NCBI GenBank assembly: GCA_947632435.1
Contig: CANRPC010000004.1
Coordinates: 34,265 to 98,264 of the forward strand
Origin: an uncultured Bacilli bacterium
Lineage (GTDB): Bacteria > Bacillota_I > Bacilli_A > RFN20 > CAG-449
Direction of reading: 5' to 3'
DNA length: 64,000 nt
Below the pieces are notes generated by a model. That model was not told where the DNA came from. It ran no database searches and saw only the letters and a list, made by a program, of their open reading frames with translations. This document shows, piece after piece, positions 24,157-33,883 of the stretch. Within the stretch, counting starts at the first letter, position 1. Each line of letters starts with the position of its first letter. Made by a program: the position numbers and the translations under genes.

Positions 24157-27100
24157 TTATTTTTTTATTTTGACATCGATATCTATGACATTATTTAAAT
24201 ATGTTGTATTAGTTACATTATAAGAATTTTCTTTAGGAGAATTCTTTTTATTTGGTTTTTTCATATTTGCAAGACAAAGCATATTTCTTTTCCTTTTTTC
24301 AATATCTAATAATTGATAGCAAACATAATAACTTTCTACAAGTAAAGTACCAATAAAAGTAGTATCTAAACCAAATGGAAGCATTGGAGTAATATAAGTT
24401 AAAGTGTATGAATGGTTACCATTTTCAGCGACAAAGCCTAAAAAACCTCCATTTACTTGCATTAACTCTACATCATTATTAAATTCATCTTTTAATTTCC
24501 AACCTTTATCAAATGGAATTGTTAATACCACGACTCGGTTATTATCATAATCTGTTTTAAATTTTATAATATCAGAATTAACAACCTCTACATCTTTTAA
24601 AGCATGAAGTTTTAATTCATCAATATTCTTTTTAAAATCGTTATAATATTGAAATTGAACTGATGGAGTTAATAATGTTCTGTTGCGGTCAATATTCTCT
24701 CTAACACTTATAACAATTTTTCTCACTTCTTGATTAACATAGAATCCACGATTAGTCTTTATATCACCAGTTTTAGAATACCAATGTGTCATATGATTAT
24801 CATATGTTAATAATTTATCACCTGCTCCATAAAAATAAATCATGAGATTTTCACCCATTCTAGCATTTAAATCAATATAACAAGGATTATCAACATTTGC
24901 TTCACTTGCTAATTGACCTGGTTCAAATTTTACTTCAATTTTAGAATTATATGGAAGATTAGGTGTGTAATTTGCAACTTCTTCAAATCCATTATTTAAT
25001 GGTCTATAAGTTTTAAAAGAAGGATTAGGAATAGCATTAACTTTTAAAGTAGGATCTAAAGAAGAAGTTGTTACTTCAATATTTGGATATCGATGTTGAA
25101 TATTTAATGCTACTTCACTATTAACAATTGCACCATTTAAATAAGATAATTCGTTTTTATATGTTCTAGTATAAGAATAATTTTCTGCATCAGAATAGAT
25201 TTTATCAAAAGAAAAACCTAATTCAATAAAATTTGTATTCACATATACGGCATGTAAATCAGTAGAAAATATTTCATCAAATCCAAATGGAACATTAGTA
25301 TCACCAAATTTTAAAATGTAATATTTAATTCCTAAAAATTCATCAAGATAAATTCTTTTTTCATGAACTCCCATTGACCAGCCACCATATCCATATGTAC
25401 ATTGTGACCAATTTAAAAAGTCATCAAGATTATAATCATATACTGAATGGAATGTACCTACACCACGAGAACCAAACATCATTCCTAAATTATTACCTGT
25501 TCTATCCGCTGTGGTAGAAAATACACGATAATAGCTATTATGATCTAAAGATTCTTCATACTTTTTAATTTTTTCAACTAATTTGACTTCTTCACTAGTA
25601 TTTTTAACTCCTCCATATAAAGAATTATTATAATCGGTTGTACCATTAACTTGTAAGACAACATTAACAAATATAATAGCCTCGACAATTACAAGATATT
25701 TACTACCTTTAAAGAAGTTTTTATGACAACGTCTAATTCTGAAATATAAATATATTAAGGCATTAACAATCATCATTCCATAGCAAAGATTCAATCTCAT
25801 TTGAGGCAATACTTCTGTTGCGGAAGAAGTATCTCCCGAAAGAGTTAATGCTTCTTTTATTAAGAAAAATTGCACTAATAAAGTAAATACTATAGAGATA
25901 TCAAAATACCAACTTGGCATTTTATTAACTTTATCAAATTGTATTGCTACATAAATAGCATAGATGGCCACAACAAAAATTTGCCACCTACCATAGGCAT
26001 TTTCTGTAAATCCTGAAAAGCAATAATAAGCAAATGGAGTGAATAAGAAGAAAAGAATAACTCCAAAAGCAAATAAATGGGAAATCTTTCTTTCTTTAAT
26101 GGATTGTAAAAGTGAAGGAACAAGCATTAAAGTTAATGGAGTATATAAATATAGTGATGCTTGATGATTATCAAATCCATTGTTTACAAAAAGTGGTGAA
26201 TCATAACATGCTATTGTTGGGAAGAAAAAAGATACTGCAGGATACATTAAATATTTTTTTGTAGAATTTAAATTACTTCCTAAAGCTTCCCAAGATGAAA
26301 CCTTAGCCCAAAAAACTTTAAAATTGGTTATTAATTCATGCATATTGAAATTTGCTAATGCATCTTTAATGCCTTTTAAAGGAATTTTAATTTCATCTAA
26401 ATATGAGGCATTAGTAACTCTTGGATTAGATAATACTGCATCAAAACATGGAATTAATACTAAACTTGCTAATAATAATCCCATAGCAAAGGCGAATATG
26501 CCTTTTAATATAATTTCTATCGCTACGTGTATTTTAATAATACGTCCTTCTCTTATAGCAATTTTATTCATTTGTTTCATTTCTTTTATGCGTTGAAAAT
26601 ATCTAAAAATAGCATACATTACTCCGCAAAAACAAAAGGAAATTAAAAAGAAATAATTAGTAATACCAACAAGAGCAAGACAAAAAATTAAAGGTAAACA
26701 TTTTCTTTTTCTTAATAAAATTTCTATACTTAATAAAAAGAAAGGCATTAACGCTGCAATTTCAAAAAAATGATTAAACCATAAATAACATAAATTCCAT
26801 CCACAAAAAGCATAGGCAATGCCTACAATTAATATTGTTTGAGATGATACTTTAAAAATTTCAAGCAATTTACGCATGCCAATTCCTGCAATAACAATTT
26901 TAGTAATAATCATAAATGCTTGCATTTGAGGAATTATTTGTCTTGGCATTAATAAAATTGGCAAGAAGAAAATATTAAAAAGATAATAAAAGGAATTTGC
27001 TCCAATGTTATTAACACCAAGCATTGCTGATTCATCCCATAATGGAAAATGACCAGTTTTAATCGCAGTCCACCAATCATCGTAGCCATTAAAATAAAAA

Positions 27101-27309
27101 GGAATTTCTTGAATAACAAAGTCACCAGAAACAGGAATAACAAAATTATTGTTAATTAATGTATAACCAAAAGCAATAAATGCCACTAGATAAAGTAATA
27201 AAATATAACTAAGCCAAGAATGTTGAATTAAATATTCATATATTTTAGGCTTTTTAAATTGAAAAGATTTATTCTTTTTCTGTACTTGTTGTGATGCTGC
27301 GACTATCAT
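24157..27309 (-). CDS. YfhO-family multi-pass membrane protein
   Basis: 1050 residues, matching the length and layout of YfhO: about a dozen membrane helices in the first 560 residues (starting with YILLYLVAFIAFGYTLI) with the GT-C-like loop after TM1 (VSGDFVIQEIPFYFNGYDDW), a long extracytoplasmic region from about 570 to 990, and a last helix near 1000. YfhO proteins act in glycosylation of cell-envelope polymers such as lipoteichoic acid. It is last in the gdpP-to-rlmH series, but the link may be only positional. Confidence 0.87.
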   Translation of the reverse strand: MIVAASQQVQKKNKSFQFKKPKIYEYLIQHSWLSYILLLYLVAFIAFGYTLINNNFVIPVSGDFVIQEIPFYFNGYDDWWTAIKTGHFPLWDESAMLGVNNIGANSFYYLFNIFFLPILLMPRQIIPQMQAFMIITKIVIAGIGMRKLLEIFKVSSQTILIVGIAYAFCGWNLCYLWFNHFFEIAALMPFFLLSIEILLRKRKCLPLIFCLALVGITNYFFLISFCFCGVMYAIFRYFQRIKEMKQMNKIAIREGRIIKIHVAIEIILKGIFAFAMGLLLASLVLIPCFDAVLSNPRVTNASYLDEIKIPLKGIKDALANFNMHELITNFKVFWAKVSSWEALGSNLNSTKKYLMYPAVSFFFPTIACYDSPLFVNNGFDNHQASLYLYTPLTLMLVPSLLQSIKERKISHLFAFGVILFFLFTPFAYYCFSGFTENAYGRWQIFVVAIYAIYVAIQFDKVNKMPSWYFDISIVFTLLVQFFLIKEALTLSGDTSSATEVLPQMRLNLCYGMMIVNALIYLYFRIRRCHKNFFKGSKYLVIVEAIIFVNVVLQVNGTTDYNNSLYGGVKNTSEEVKLVEKIKKYEESLDHNSYYRVFSTTADRTGNNLGMMFGSRGVGTFHSVYDYNLDDFLNWSQCTYGYGGWSMGVHEKRIYLDEFLGIKYYILKFGDTNVPFGFDEIFSTDLHAVYVNTNFIELGFSFDKIYSDAENYSYTRTYKNELSYLNGAIVNSEVALNIQHRYPNIEVTTSSLDPTLKVNAIPNPSFKTYRPLNNGFEEVANYTPNLPYNSKIEVKFEPGQLASEANVDNPCYIDLNARMGENLMIYFYGAGDKLLTYDNHMTHWYSKTGDIKTNRGFYVNQEVRKIVISVRENIDRNRTLLTPSVQFQYYNDFKKNIDELKLHALKDVEVVNSDIIKFKTDYDNNRVVVLTIPFDKGWKLKDEFNNDVELMQVNGGFLGFVAENGNHSYTLTYITPMLPFGLDTTFIGTLLVESYYVCYQLLDIEKRKRNMLCLANMKKPNKKNSPKENSYNVTNTTYLNNVIDIDVKIKK

Positions 27310-27320
27310 ATATTTCCTTC

Positions 27321-27803
27321 CTATTTATGATACTTCTCATGATGTAAAATTTTCATAGCTCTATATATTTGTTCAAGAATAATTTCTCTAACCATCAAAT
27401 GCGTAAAAACCATTTTAGAAAGAGATAATTTAAAATTTGCTCTAGAAAGAACTTCATTTGAAATTCCTAAACTTCCTCCAATTACAAAACATAAGTGATT
27501 ATATCCTTTACAAAAAGTTTTATCCAGTAAAGAAGCAAATTCTAAAGAATTTAACATTTGTCCTTTAACATCTAAAGCAACAACAAAACTTTCTTCGGGT
27601 ATTTTTTCTAACAACATTTGCCCTTCTTTTTTAATAATAGTTTCTTCTTCTTTTAAAGTTGCTTTTTCAGGGATTTTCAAATCATTAATTTCTTCAATAT
27701 TACAATTAAAATATTTTGAAAGACGTTTTAAATATTCTTCAACAGCTTCTTTTTGAAATCTTTCTTTTAGTTTTCCAACGCAACAGATTGTTAATTTAGG
27801 CAT
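27321..27803 (-). CDS. rlmH: 23S rRNA pseudouridine1915 N3-methyltransferase
   Basis: 160 residues. SPOUT fold with the knot motif FVIGGSLGISNEVL near 105-118 and the C-terminal signature EQIYRAMKILHHEKYHK. Length is exactly typical. Overlaps walJ by eight bases, a common arrangement in Firmicutes. Confidence 0.96.
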   Translation of the reverse strand: MPKLTICCVGKLKERFQKEAVEEYLKRLSKYFNCNIEEINDLKIPEKATLKEEETIIKKEGQMLLEKIPEESFVVALDVKGQMLNSLEFASLLDKTFCKGYNHLCFVIGGSLGISNEVLSRANFKLSLSKMVFTHLMVREIILEQIYRAMKILHHEKYHK

Positions 27804-28602
27804 TAATATTTTCCTCTTTTAATTCTCCTCCTGAAACTGTGTTTTTCTGTGAGGAGCAACGAAACAATACATGCTCTAAAGAAACTCCTCTTTTTTCCAT
27901 AATTTTTAAAAAAGCATTTAATACAGCTTCTTCTTTATTCGCCTCTTCAGAAATATGAGCAAAAACGATTTCTCTTGTTTTTGGACCTATTGTTTCAGAT
28001 AAATACATCGCGCAATCTTCATTACTTAAATGACCTTTATCTCCAAGTATACGATCTTTTAAACTTTGAGGTCTATTAGTATTTAAAAGCATTTTAACAT
28101 CATGATTGCTTTCTAAAATATAATATTTTGCATTTTGCATATATTTTAATACTTTTTCATAAATAAAACCTGTGTCTGTTATATAAACAAGTTTTTCTTC
28201 ATCATCCTCTATGATGAAGCCTATTGATCCTTGTGCATCATGTGAAGTTGGGATAATGGTTATTTTTAAATCTTTAATTTTAATTTCTTGATAATAATTT
28301 ACAACATGATTAGTTTCTATTTGCATATCAAGAAATTTTGAATTAAATTCTTGAATTAAATTAAATGTTTCTTTTGTCGCATAAAATAAATTAAAAGGAA
28401 AAACATTTAATCCTGCAATATGATCTCGATGTCCATGAGTAATTAAAACTGCATCAATGTCAGTTAAAGAAACACCAATTTCAGCGAGTTTAGTTAAAAA
28501 AACTTTGTTCGATAAACCATTATCGATTGCTATAATGGTATTTTTACTTCTAATTATGGTGGCATTGCCTTTTGACCCAGATTCTAAAATGTGATAACGC
28601 AT
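27796..28602 (-). CDS. walJ: MBL-fold hydrolase, WalJ/YycJ-like
   Basis: 268 residues. Metallo-beta-lactamase fold with the metal motif THGHRDHIAG near 55-64 and further ligands in TSHDAQGSIGF, ITDTG and NHDVKML. N-terminal ESGSKGNATII is typical of YycJ. The family is linked to DNA replication and repair in Firmicutes. No walRK genes are adjacent, unlike B. subtilis; here it follows dnaB. Confidence 0.85.
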   Translation of the reverse strand: MRYHILESGSKGNATIIRSKNTIIAIDNGLSNKVFLTKLAEIGVSLTDIDAVLITHGHRDHIAGLNVFPFNLFYATKETFNLIQEFNSKFLDMQIETNHVVNYYQEIKIKDLKITIIPTSHDAQGSIGFIIEDDEEKLVYITDTGFIYEKVLKYMQNAKYYILESNHDVKMLLNTNRPQSLKDRILGDKGHLSNEDCAMYLSETIGPKTREIVFAHISEEANKEEAVLNAFLKIMEKRGVSLEHVLFRCSSQKNTVSGGELKEENINA

Positions 28603-28605
28603 AAT

Positions 28606-30006
28606 TTACTCCTTTTTTTGTTGATCACTAAAACGATCAATTTCATAGAATCTTCCAATATTCATTTGAAAAAATAAATATACAACACCTGTTTGTCCAT
28701 TTCTATTTTTTGCAACATGCACTTGAGTTTCTTCTAATTGCTCTTGAGTTTCATTTTGATCATTTTGAGCATCTTTACGCATTTCATCAGGATTTTGATA
28801 TTTTGGTCGATATATAAAATATACTTGATCAGCATCTTGTTCAATAGATCCTGAATCTCTTAAATCAGAAAGAAGAGGAGTTCGATCTTTTCTTTCTTGT
28901 ACTTCTCTACGAACTTGACACAAGCATAAAATAGGAACAGCAAGTTCTTTAGCTAATGATTTTAAAGTTCGAGAAACTTGGCCGATTTCTAAATGTCGAT
29001 TCTCTGGTTTTGAATTTGAAGTTTCAATTAATCCTATATAATCTATAATTATCATTCCTAATTTATCTTCAAATTGAGCTTTTAATTTTTGACATTGAGC
29101 CTTAATTTCATTTATATTTTTTGTTTTATCGTCAACGCGTATATCTACTTTACGTATAGCCTCTACAGCTTCAGATAAAGCAAGCCAATCATTAGAAACT
29201 AGATTCCCTAATTTTAATGTTTTAGTATCAATATGTGAATTACATGAAAGAATTCTTCTACCTAATTCTTCATTAGTCATTTCCAAAGAGAAAAACGCTA
29301 CGATTTTATCATTTAAACTAGCAATATTATATGCAAGATTTACCGCTAAAGCAGTTTTACCTACACTTGGTCTTGCCGCTAAAATAATTAATTCTCCAGG
29401 TTGAAATCCTTGTGTTAACCTATTCAATTGACTAAATCCTGTATCTAAACCAGTAACCAAAGAATTATTATGCATTCCTTTTGTCATTTTCAATTTAGCA
29501 GTAAGTGTATCAACAACATCTGCAATTGAAGTAAATGCTCCTGTTCTTCTTGATTTTGTTATATCAAGGATTTTCTTTTCTGATTCAGCAATAAAATCAG
29601 GAATCGATTTAATTTGTTTTGTTTTAAATTCATTTTCAATCTTTGTTAAAGTGCTTAAAAAATTTCTCACTAAAGATAAATCACGGACAATATTCAAATG
29701 ATAATTTGCATGTTTTTCTCCAATATATTTGTCCATTAATTCTTGAAGATATTGAACATTACCAACAGTATCAAGAACTTTCATATTTGATAATTCCTGA
29801 GTAAGTGTTGTTAAGTCTACAGCTTTTCCTGTTTCTACAAGATTTGAAATTGCTGTAAATATATAACGATGAGCTTGATTTTGTTCATAAAAATCATTGC
29901 AAGTTAAAATTCCCAAAGCTTCACTTCGGCAATTTATATTCTCAATCATCGCTCCTAAAACACTTTGTTCTGCCTCAAAATTTGAAAGTAAATTACTGCT
30001 TGCCAT
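28606..30006 (-). CDS. dnaB: Replicative DNA helicase
   Basis: 466 residues. N-terminal domain (FEAEQSVLGAMIENINC) and RecA-like domain with Walker A AARPSVGKTALAVNL near 203, Walker B LGMIIIDYIGLI and the SDLRDSGSIEQDADQVYFIY signature. The hexameric helicase at the fork. The hydrophilic stretch near the end (QNDQNETQEQLEETQ) is common in Firmicutes DnaB. Follows rplI. Confidence 0.97.
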   Translation of the reverse strand: MASSNLLSNFEAEQSVLGAMIENINCRSEALGILTCNDFYEQNQAHRYIFTAISNLVETGKAVDLTTLTQELSNMKVLDTVGNVQYLQELMDKYIGEKHANYHLNIVRDLSLVRNFLSTLTKIENEFKTKQIKSIPDFIAESEKKILDITKSRRTGAFTSIADVVDTLTAKLKMTKGMHNNSLVTGLDTGFSQLNRLTQGFQPGELIILAARPSVGKTALAVNLAYNIASLNDKIVAFFSLEMTNEELGRRILSCNSHIDTKTLKLGNLVSNDWLALSEAVEAIRKVDIRVDDKTKNINEIKAQCQKLKAQFEDKLGMIIIDYIGLIETSNSKPENRHLEIGQVSRTLKSLAKELAVPILCLCQVRREVQERKDRTPLLSDLRDSGSIEQDADQVYFIYRPKYQNPDEMRKDAQNDQNETQEQLEETQVHVAKNRNGQTGVVYLFFQMNIGRFYEIDRFSDQQKKE

Positions 30007-30015
30007 ATTTATTCC

Positions 30016-30465
30016 TTATTTTTTTTCAGATACGTGAACACGTAAAGTCGCTATTACACCTTTATAAAGTTCAATTTTCAAATTTGTATAACCAAAAGCA
30101 TTAACAGGATATTTATCAACAAATTTACGTTTATCTATAAGTATTTTATATTTATTTTTCATTTCTTCTTCTATTTGTTTAGGAGAAATCGTTCCAAACA
30201 TACGACCATCTTTAGAACTTGGTGCAACAAATTCTAAAACCATTTTTTCAATTTCTTCTTTAGTTTTTATTGCTTCTTGTTTTTTATTTTCTTCTTCAAT
30301 TTTTCTTTGTTCTTTTTGTTTTTCAAGTTCATCCATATTTTTTGAAGTTAATTTTACCGCTAATTTTTTTGGAAATAAAAAATTTGCCGCATAACCATCA
30401 GATACTTCAACAATATCATCTTTCTTCCCAACATTTTTTACATCATTTAATAAAATAACTTTCAT
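30016..30465 (-). CDS. rplI: Ribosomal protein bL9
   Basis: 149 residues. N-terminal RNA-binding domain with [19 protein letters not shown] and [14 protein letters not shown], a long Lys/Glu connecting helix, and a C-terminal domain ([17 protein letters not shown]). Typical length and layout. Lies between gdpP and dnaB, its usual place in Firmicutes. Confidence 0.97.
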   Translation of the reverse strand: MKVILLNDVKNVGKKDDIVEVSDGYAANFLFPKKLAVKLTSKNMDELEKQKEQRKIEEENKKQEAIKTKEEIEKMVLEFVAPSSKDGRMFGTISPKQIEEEMKNKYKILIDKRKFVDKYPVNAFGYTNLKIELYKGVIATLRVHVSEKK

Positions 30466-30466
30466 T

Positions 30467-32500
30467 TTATTTCTCCTTTTCTTTTAAAGAATTTAATGCT
30501 TCATTTAAATACTGATGAATAACATCTTTTAATTGTTCATATACCGCAGAAATTGTAGAATTTTTTATTTGTGTCGCTGCAGCAGCAAAATGTCCTCCAC
30601 CATGCATTTTTTCCATTAGCACTTGGCAATTAACAGATCCATCACTTCGTGCGGATACTCCAATAGTATTTTCTTCTACTCTACCAATAACAAAACATGC
30701 TCTTATGCCTTGTATCATCAATGTTTCTTGTGCAACAATAGCTAACATTGATTTTTCGACAATATCATCTTGTTCAGCAGCAGAAACAACAATACCTTCC
30801 TCTATAGTTTGTGATTTAGCCATTATTCTTGTCTTTAATATGTATTCATTATAATCTTCTTTTAAGAATGAATCGGCAATTGTATTGTCGGCATTATAAT
30901 TTTTTAATTCAAGTGCAGCAGCATAAGTAATTGGACCTATTTTATTTCGGAAATGATTAGTATCAAGAATAATTCCTGCAAGTAACATCGTGGCTATTGA
31001 ACTTGGAACTTCAATTCTTTTTTGATTATATCTAATTAATTCTACAACTAATTCAGATGCTGAAGATGCAGAAGGTTCAATCATCGAAAATATTGGCTTA
31101 CTAACAGATTCATCCGCCGTTTTACGATGATGATCAATAACTGCTATTTTATTTATTTTGGATACTAAATCTTTTGAAATACACATTGATGGACGATGTA
31201 CATCTGTAAGGATTAATAAAGAGCTATTAACCTTTGCTTGTTTTAAGGCTTCTTGAGGTGTAATAAATATTTCATCCATTTGCTCTTTCGTAAAAGTTTT
31301 TCTTACCGCTAACTTTGTTTTTGTTTCTACAAAATCTTCATCATAAACTACTTTTACTTTTTCATTATACGTTTTTGTTAAAGAATAAAATCCTAACGAA
31401 CTACCAATGGCATCTAAATCTGCATTAGTATGTCCCATAATGAAAACATTTTCTGAGCTAGAAATAACCGCAGTTAAAGATTGAGATAAAATTCGAGCTC
31501 GTGATTGATTTCTTTTCGTTTTAGCATCAGTTCTACCTCCATAAAAGGTATAATTTTTTCCATATGGAATAACAACAACTTGATCTCCTCCTCGAGAAAG
31601 AGCAAGGTCTAAAGATGATGCTGCCATTTCTGATAATTTATTATAATCATCAAAGCCAACTGCAAAGCCAATAGAAATAGTTATCATATTAAAATCGATA
31701 TTATTATCTTTTTTAGCACTTACTTCTTTTACTTTTTGAATAATAGAAAAGTTATCGGCTTCCATTTTTTTATAACTTTCTAAAGTACATATAGCTAGAT
31801 AACTATCAGCACGAAATTTTCTTAAATAAACATTAAATTTTTTAGCATATTCCACAATGTTTTTTTGCACTAAAGAAAGCATATCACTTAGTTCTAATTC
31901 ATCATAAGCACCTGATAAATCTAAATAATTATCAATAGAAATAATACCTACTGCAGGTGAAAAGTCAATTTGATATTTAGAAAGTGCTTGAAAATTATCA
32001 ACATCTTTTAAAATAAATAAATTTGCTTCTTTTTTATAACTTGCTTGATATTTTTTGCCATTAATTTCTGTAATAGTATTTCCTGTTGGATTTTCTTTTT
32101 CTTTAACTAAATCAGGAAACACTGTATATATTTCTTTATCAATTAAAAGACCTTGACTATTTGGGGTCCATTCATTTGTCCAAACAATTTTATTATTATC
32201 ATCAACAATTATTAATCCAATACCACCAAATTCATAAATATCATTAGTGTCTTTACCAATAATATCTATTGCTTGAACATCAGATTTAACTTTTGATTTT
32301 GAAATTTGTGCAAAACAAGTAAAAACAACTATTAAATTAATTAACATAAATATGGAAAAAGTAAAAATAATAATATCAAGATAATATAATTCATTTATAT
32401 AGTTTTGATTTTTTAAAATAAATAAAACACCTAATATAACTAATTCTACGAAGAAAAATCCACTTATAATTAATAATTTTTTTCTTAAAAAGTTTTGCAT
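30467..32500 (-). CDS. gdpP: Cyclic-di-AMP phosphodiesterase GdpP
   Basis: 677 residues. Two N-terminal membrane helices (about 10-27 and 40-62), a PAS-like domain ([17 protein letters not shown]), a degenerate GGDEF domain (about 175-305), then the DHH domain with [27 protein letters not shown] and the DHHA1 motif [12 protein letters not shown] near 640. Degrades c-di-AMP, so influences potassium and envelope homeostasis. First gene of the run to yfhO, with its own promoter region. Confidence 0.95.
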   Translation of the reverse strand: MQNFLRKKLLIISGFFFVELVILGVLFILKNQNYINELYYLDIIIFTFSIFMLINLIVVFTCFAQISKSKVKSDVQAIDIIGKDTNDIYEFGGIGLIIVDDNNKIVWTNEWTPNSQGLLIDKEIYTVFPDLVKEKENPTGNTITEINGKKYQASYKKEANLFILKDVDNFQALSKYQIDFSPAVGIISIDNYLDLSGAYDELELSDMLSLVQKNIVEYAKKFNVYLRKFRADSYLAICTLESYKKMEADNFSIIQKVKEVSAKKDNNIDFNMITISIGFAVGFDDYNKLSEMAASSLDLALSRGGDQVVVIPYGKNYTFYGGRTDAKTKRNQSRARILSQSLTAVISSSENVFIMGHTNADLDAIGSSLGFYSLTKTYNEKVKVVYDEDFVETKTKLAVRKTFTKEQMDEIFITPQEALKQAKVNSSLLILTDVHRPSMCISKDLVSKINKIAVIDHHRKTADESVSKPIFSMIEPSASSASELVVELIRYNQKRIEVPSSIATMLLAGIILDTNHFRNKIGPITYAAALELKNYNADNTIADSFLKEDYNEYILKTRIMAKSQTIEEGIVVSAAEQDDIVEKSMLAIVAQETLMIQGIRACFVIGRVEENTIGVSARSDGSVNCQVLMEKMHGGGHFAAAATQIKNSTISAVYEQLKDVIHQYLNEALNSLKEKEK

Positions 32501-32526
32501 ATTAATCCCACCTTTTTAATAAATAC

Positions 32527-32550
32527 ATTATACTATAACCAAAGGTTATA
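32527..32550 (-). promoter_or_regulatory. gdpP promoter with palindrome
   Basis: Minus strand -10 TATAAT at 32532-32527. Between it and where a -35 would be lies a perfect palindrome, TATAACC-AAA-GGTTATA (32534-32550). A protein bound there would cover the promoter; this is inferred from position. Confidence 0.5.
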
Positions 32551-32581
32551 ATCTAATAAAAACATATTAAAATACTTTTTC

Positions 32582-32610
32582 AAAAAAAAACCCTGCTTTT
32601 AAACAGGGTT
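32582..32610 (-). terminator. Intrinsic terminator after rpsR
   Basis: AACCCTG (32589-32595) and CAGGGTT (32604-32610); on the minus strand the stem is followed by a run of T residues. Ends the rpsF-ssb-rpsR operon. Confidence 0.88.
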
Positions 32611-32630
32611 ATCAATTTGTTTTACAAAAA

Positions 32631-32858
32631 TTAATCTGCGATAAATGGAAGAAGAGCCATAATACGTGCTCTTTTAATTGCAACAGCTACTTCTCTTTGA
32701 TGCTTTGCACAATTTCCAGTTGCTCTACGAGGGGAAATTTTTCCATTTGGAGCAATTTGTTTTTTTAGCATTTCAACATCTTTGTAATCAATAAGTTGAT
32801 TTTTGTTTTTGCAAAAAACACAAACCTTTTTTCTAGGTCTCATTTTTTTAAATGCCAT
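32631..32858 (-). CDS. rpsR: Ribosomal protein bS18
   Basis: 75 residues from the ATG at 32858 ([11 protein letters not shown]), which follows AAAGGAAAGAATTAAAA; an ATG 24 bases upstream is less likely. CVFCKNKN and NCAKHQ supply zinc ligands, so this is the C+ form. Core [12 protein letters not shown] is canonical. Binds 16S rRNA with S6. Confidence 0.96.
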   Translation of the reverse strand: MAFKKMRPRKKVCVFCKNKNQLIDYKDVEMLKKQIAPNGKISPRRATGNCAKHQREVAVAIKRARIMALLPFIAD

Positions 32859-32891
32859 TTTTAATTCTTTCCTTTCTTTCAATTTTCTTGA

Positions 32892-33338
32892 TTAGAATGG
32901 TAGATCATCTTCTGCAATATTTATTCCTGAAAGATTGTTATCCTCTTGTTCAAAGTCATCATTTCTCACTTGTTCAGCATAATCGTTGTTAACTGGAACA
33001 GCAGAAACTTCTTCACTTTTTTTGCTTTCAAGGAATTGAACAGAGTCGCAAATAACTTCAATAATTGATACTTTACGATTGTCTCTTGTATCATATGTTC
33101 GTTGATTCAAACGACCATCTACTCCAACTAAAGAGCCTTTTCTTGTAAAACGAGAAACATTTTCCGCAGTTTGACCCCATACAGTACAAGGAATAAAACT
33201 TGCTGTTTTTTCACCATTTGGTCCTTTTTGTCGATTGTCTATTGCAACAGTGAAGGAAGCAACAGATAAACCTGCCTGCGTTTTTCTCAATTCAGGATCT
33301 CTTGTAAGACGTCCTACCAAAACTACACGATTCATCAT
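32892..33338 (-). CDS. ssb: Single-stranded DNA-binding protein
   Basis: 148 residues. OB fold with NRVVLVGRLTRDPELR and FIPCTVWGQTAENVSRFTRK, then a flexible acidic tail ending DDLPF, the conserved tip that recruits partner proteins. The start could be either of two adjacent ATGs. Sits between rpsF and rpsR in the usual operon. Confidence 0.97.
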   Translation of the reverse strand: MMNRVVLVGRLTRDPELRKTQAGLSVASFTVAIDNRQKGPNGEKTASFIPCTVWGQTAENVSRFTRKGSLVGVDGRLNQRTYDTRDNRKVSIIEVICDSVQFLESKKSEEVSAVPVNNDYAEQVRNDDFEQEDNNLSGINIAEDDLPF

Positions 33339-33366
33339 AATAATTTTCTCCTTTTTAGAAGTTTAC

Positions 33367-33648
33367 CTATAAAACGAAAATGCCATGACGAAGAACATTG
33401 TTATTAATCTTCACGACACGATCAAATTCATTGATACCTTTCGATGAAGAAGCACTTACTGTAACAACAACATAATATCCTTTTTTCTCATCTTGAATTT
33501 CATAAGCTAAATCACGAACACCCCATTCATCAATTGATTCAATAGTTCCATCGATGGTTAAGTATTCATGTAATTTTCCAATAAGAACGTTTCTTGTTTC
33601 ATCATCAAGATTTGCTTTAAGAACATACATGATTTCGTACTTTTTCAT
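33367..33648 (-). CDS. rpsF: Ribosomal protein bS6
   Basis: 93 residues. I take the ATG at 33648 (MKKYEIMYVLKANLDDE) because GGAGGTG stands five bases before it; the GTG two codons upstream is part of that site. DEWGVRDLAYEIQDEKKGYY is the family core. Heads the operon with ssb and rpsR and has a structured leader and a good promoter. Confidence 0.96.
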   Translation of the reverse strand: MKKYEIMYVLKANLDDETRNVLIGKLHEYLTIDGTIESIDEWGVRDLAYEIQDEKKGYYVVVTVSASSSKGINEFDRVVKINNNVLRHGIFVL

Positions 33649-33664
33649 ATCCACACCTCCCTAT

Positions 33665-33714
33665 GGTCTATCTGGCCGATTTTTACATCAGCAGAGAAGC
33701 AATACTAGCGCTTC
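33665..33714 (-). promoter_or_regulatory. rpsF leader, possible S6:S18 autoregulatory RNA
   Basis: On the minus strand two hairpins precede the ribosome-binding site: GAAGC-(nine)-GCTTC (33714-33696) and TCTGCTGAT-GTAAAA-ATCGG(C)CAGA (33695-33671) with a bulged C and one G-U pair. The place and length fit the S6:S18-binding leader known in front of rpsF in many bacteria. I cannot confirm the conserved CCG element by eye. Confidence 0.4.
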
Positions 33715-33734
33715 ACTCGCTAAATTACTTTATA

Positions 33735-33763
33735 ATAATAGTATAAAAAGGCAAGGAATACAA
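33735..33763 (-). promoter_or_regulatory. rpsF operon promoter
   Basis: Minus strand TTGTAT (33763-33758), 17-bp spacer, TATTAT (33740-33735). The predicted RNA start is about 80 bases before the rpsF ATG, leaving room for the hairpins. Confidence 0.65.
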
Positions 33764-33883
33764 CAAATTAACCTAGTTTTAAAAAATAACCTCTAAAGAT
33801 ACAATTATTTATTTTTATTAAAATTATAAATTTTTTAAGGAAAAAAATTAATTTAAAATAAAATATTAAGGTTTTTGATACAT

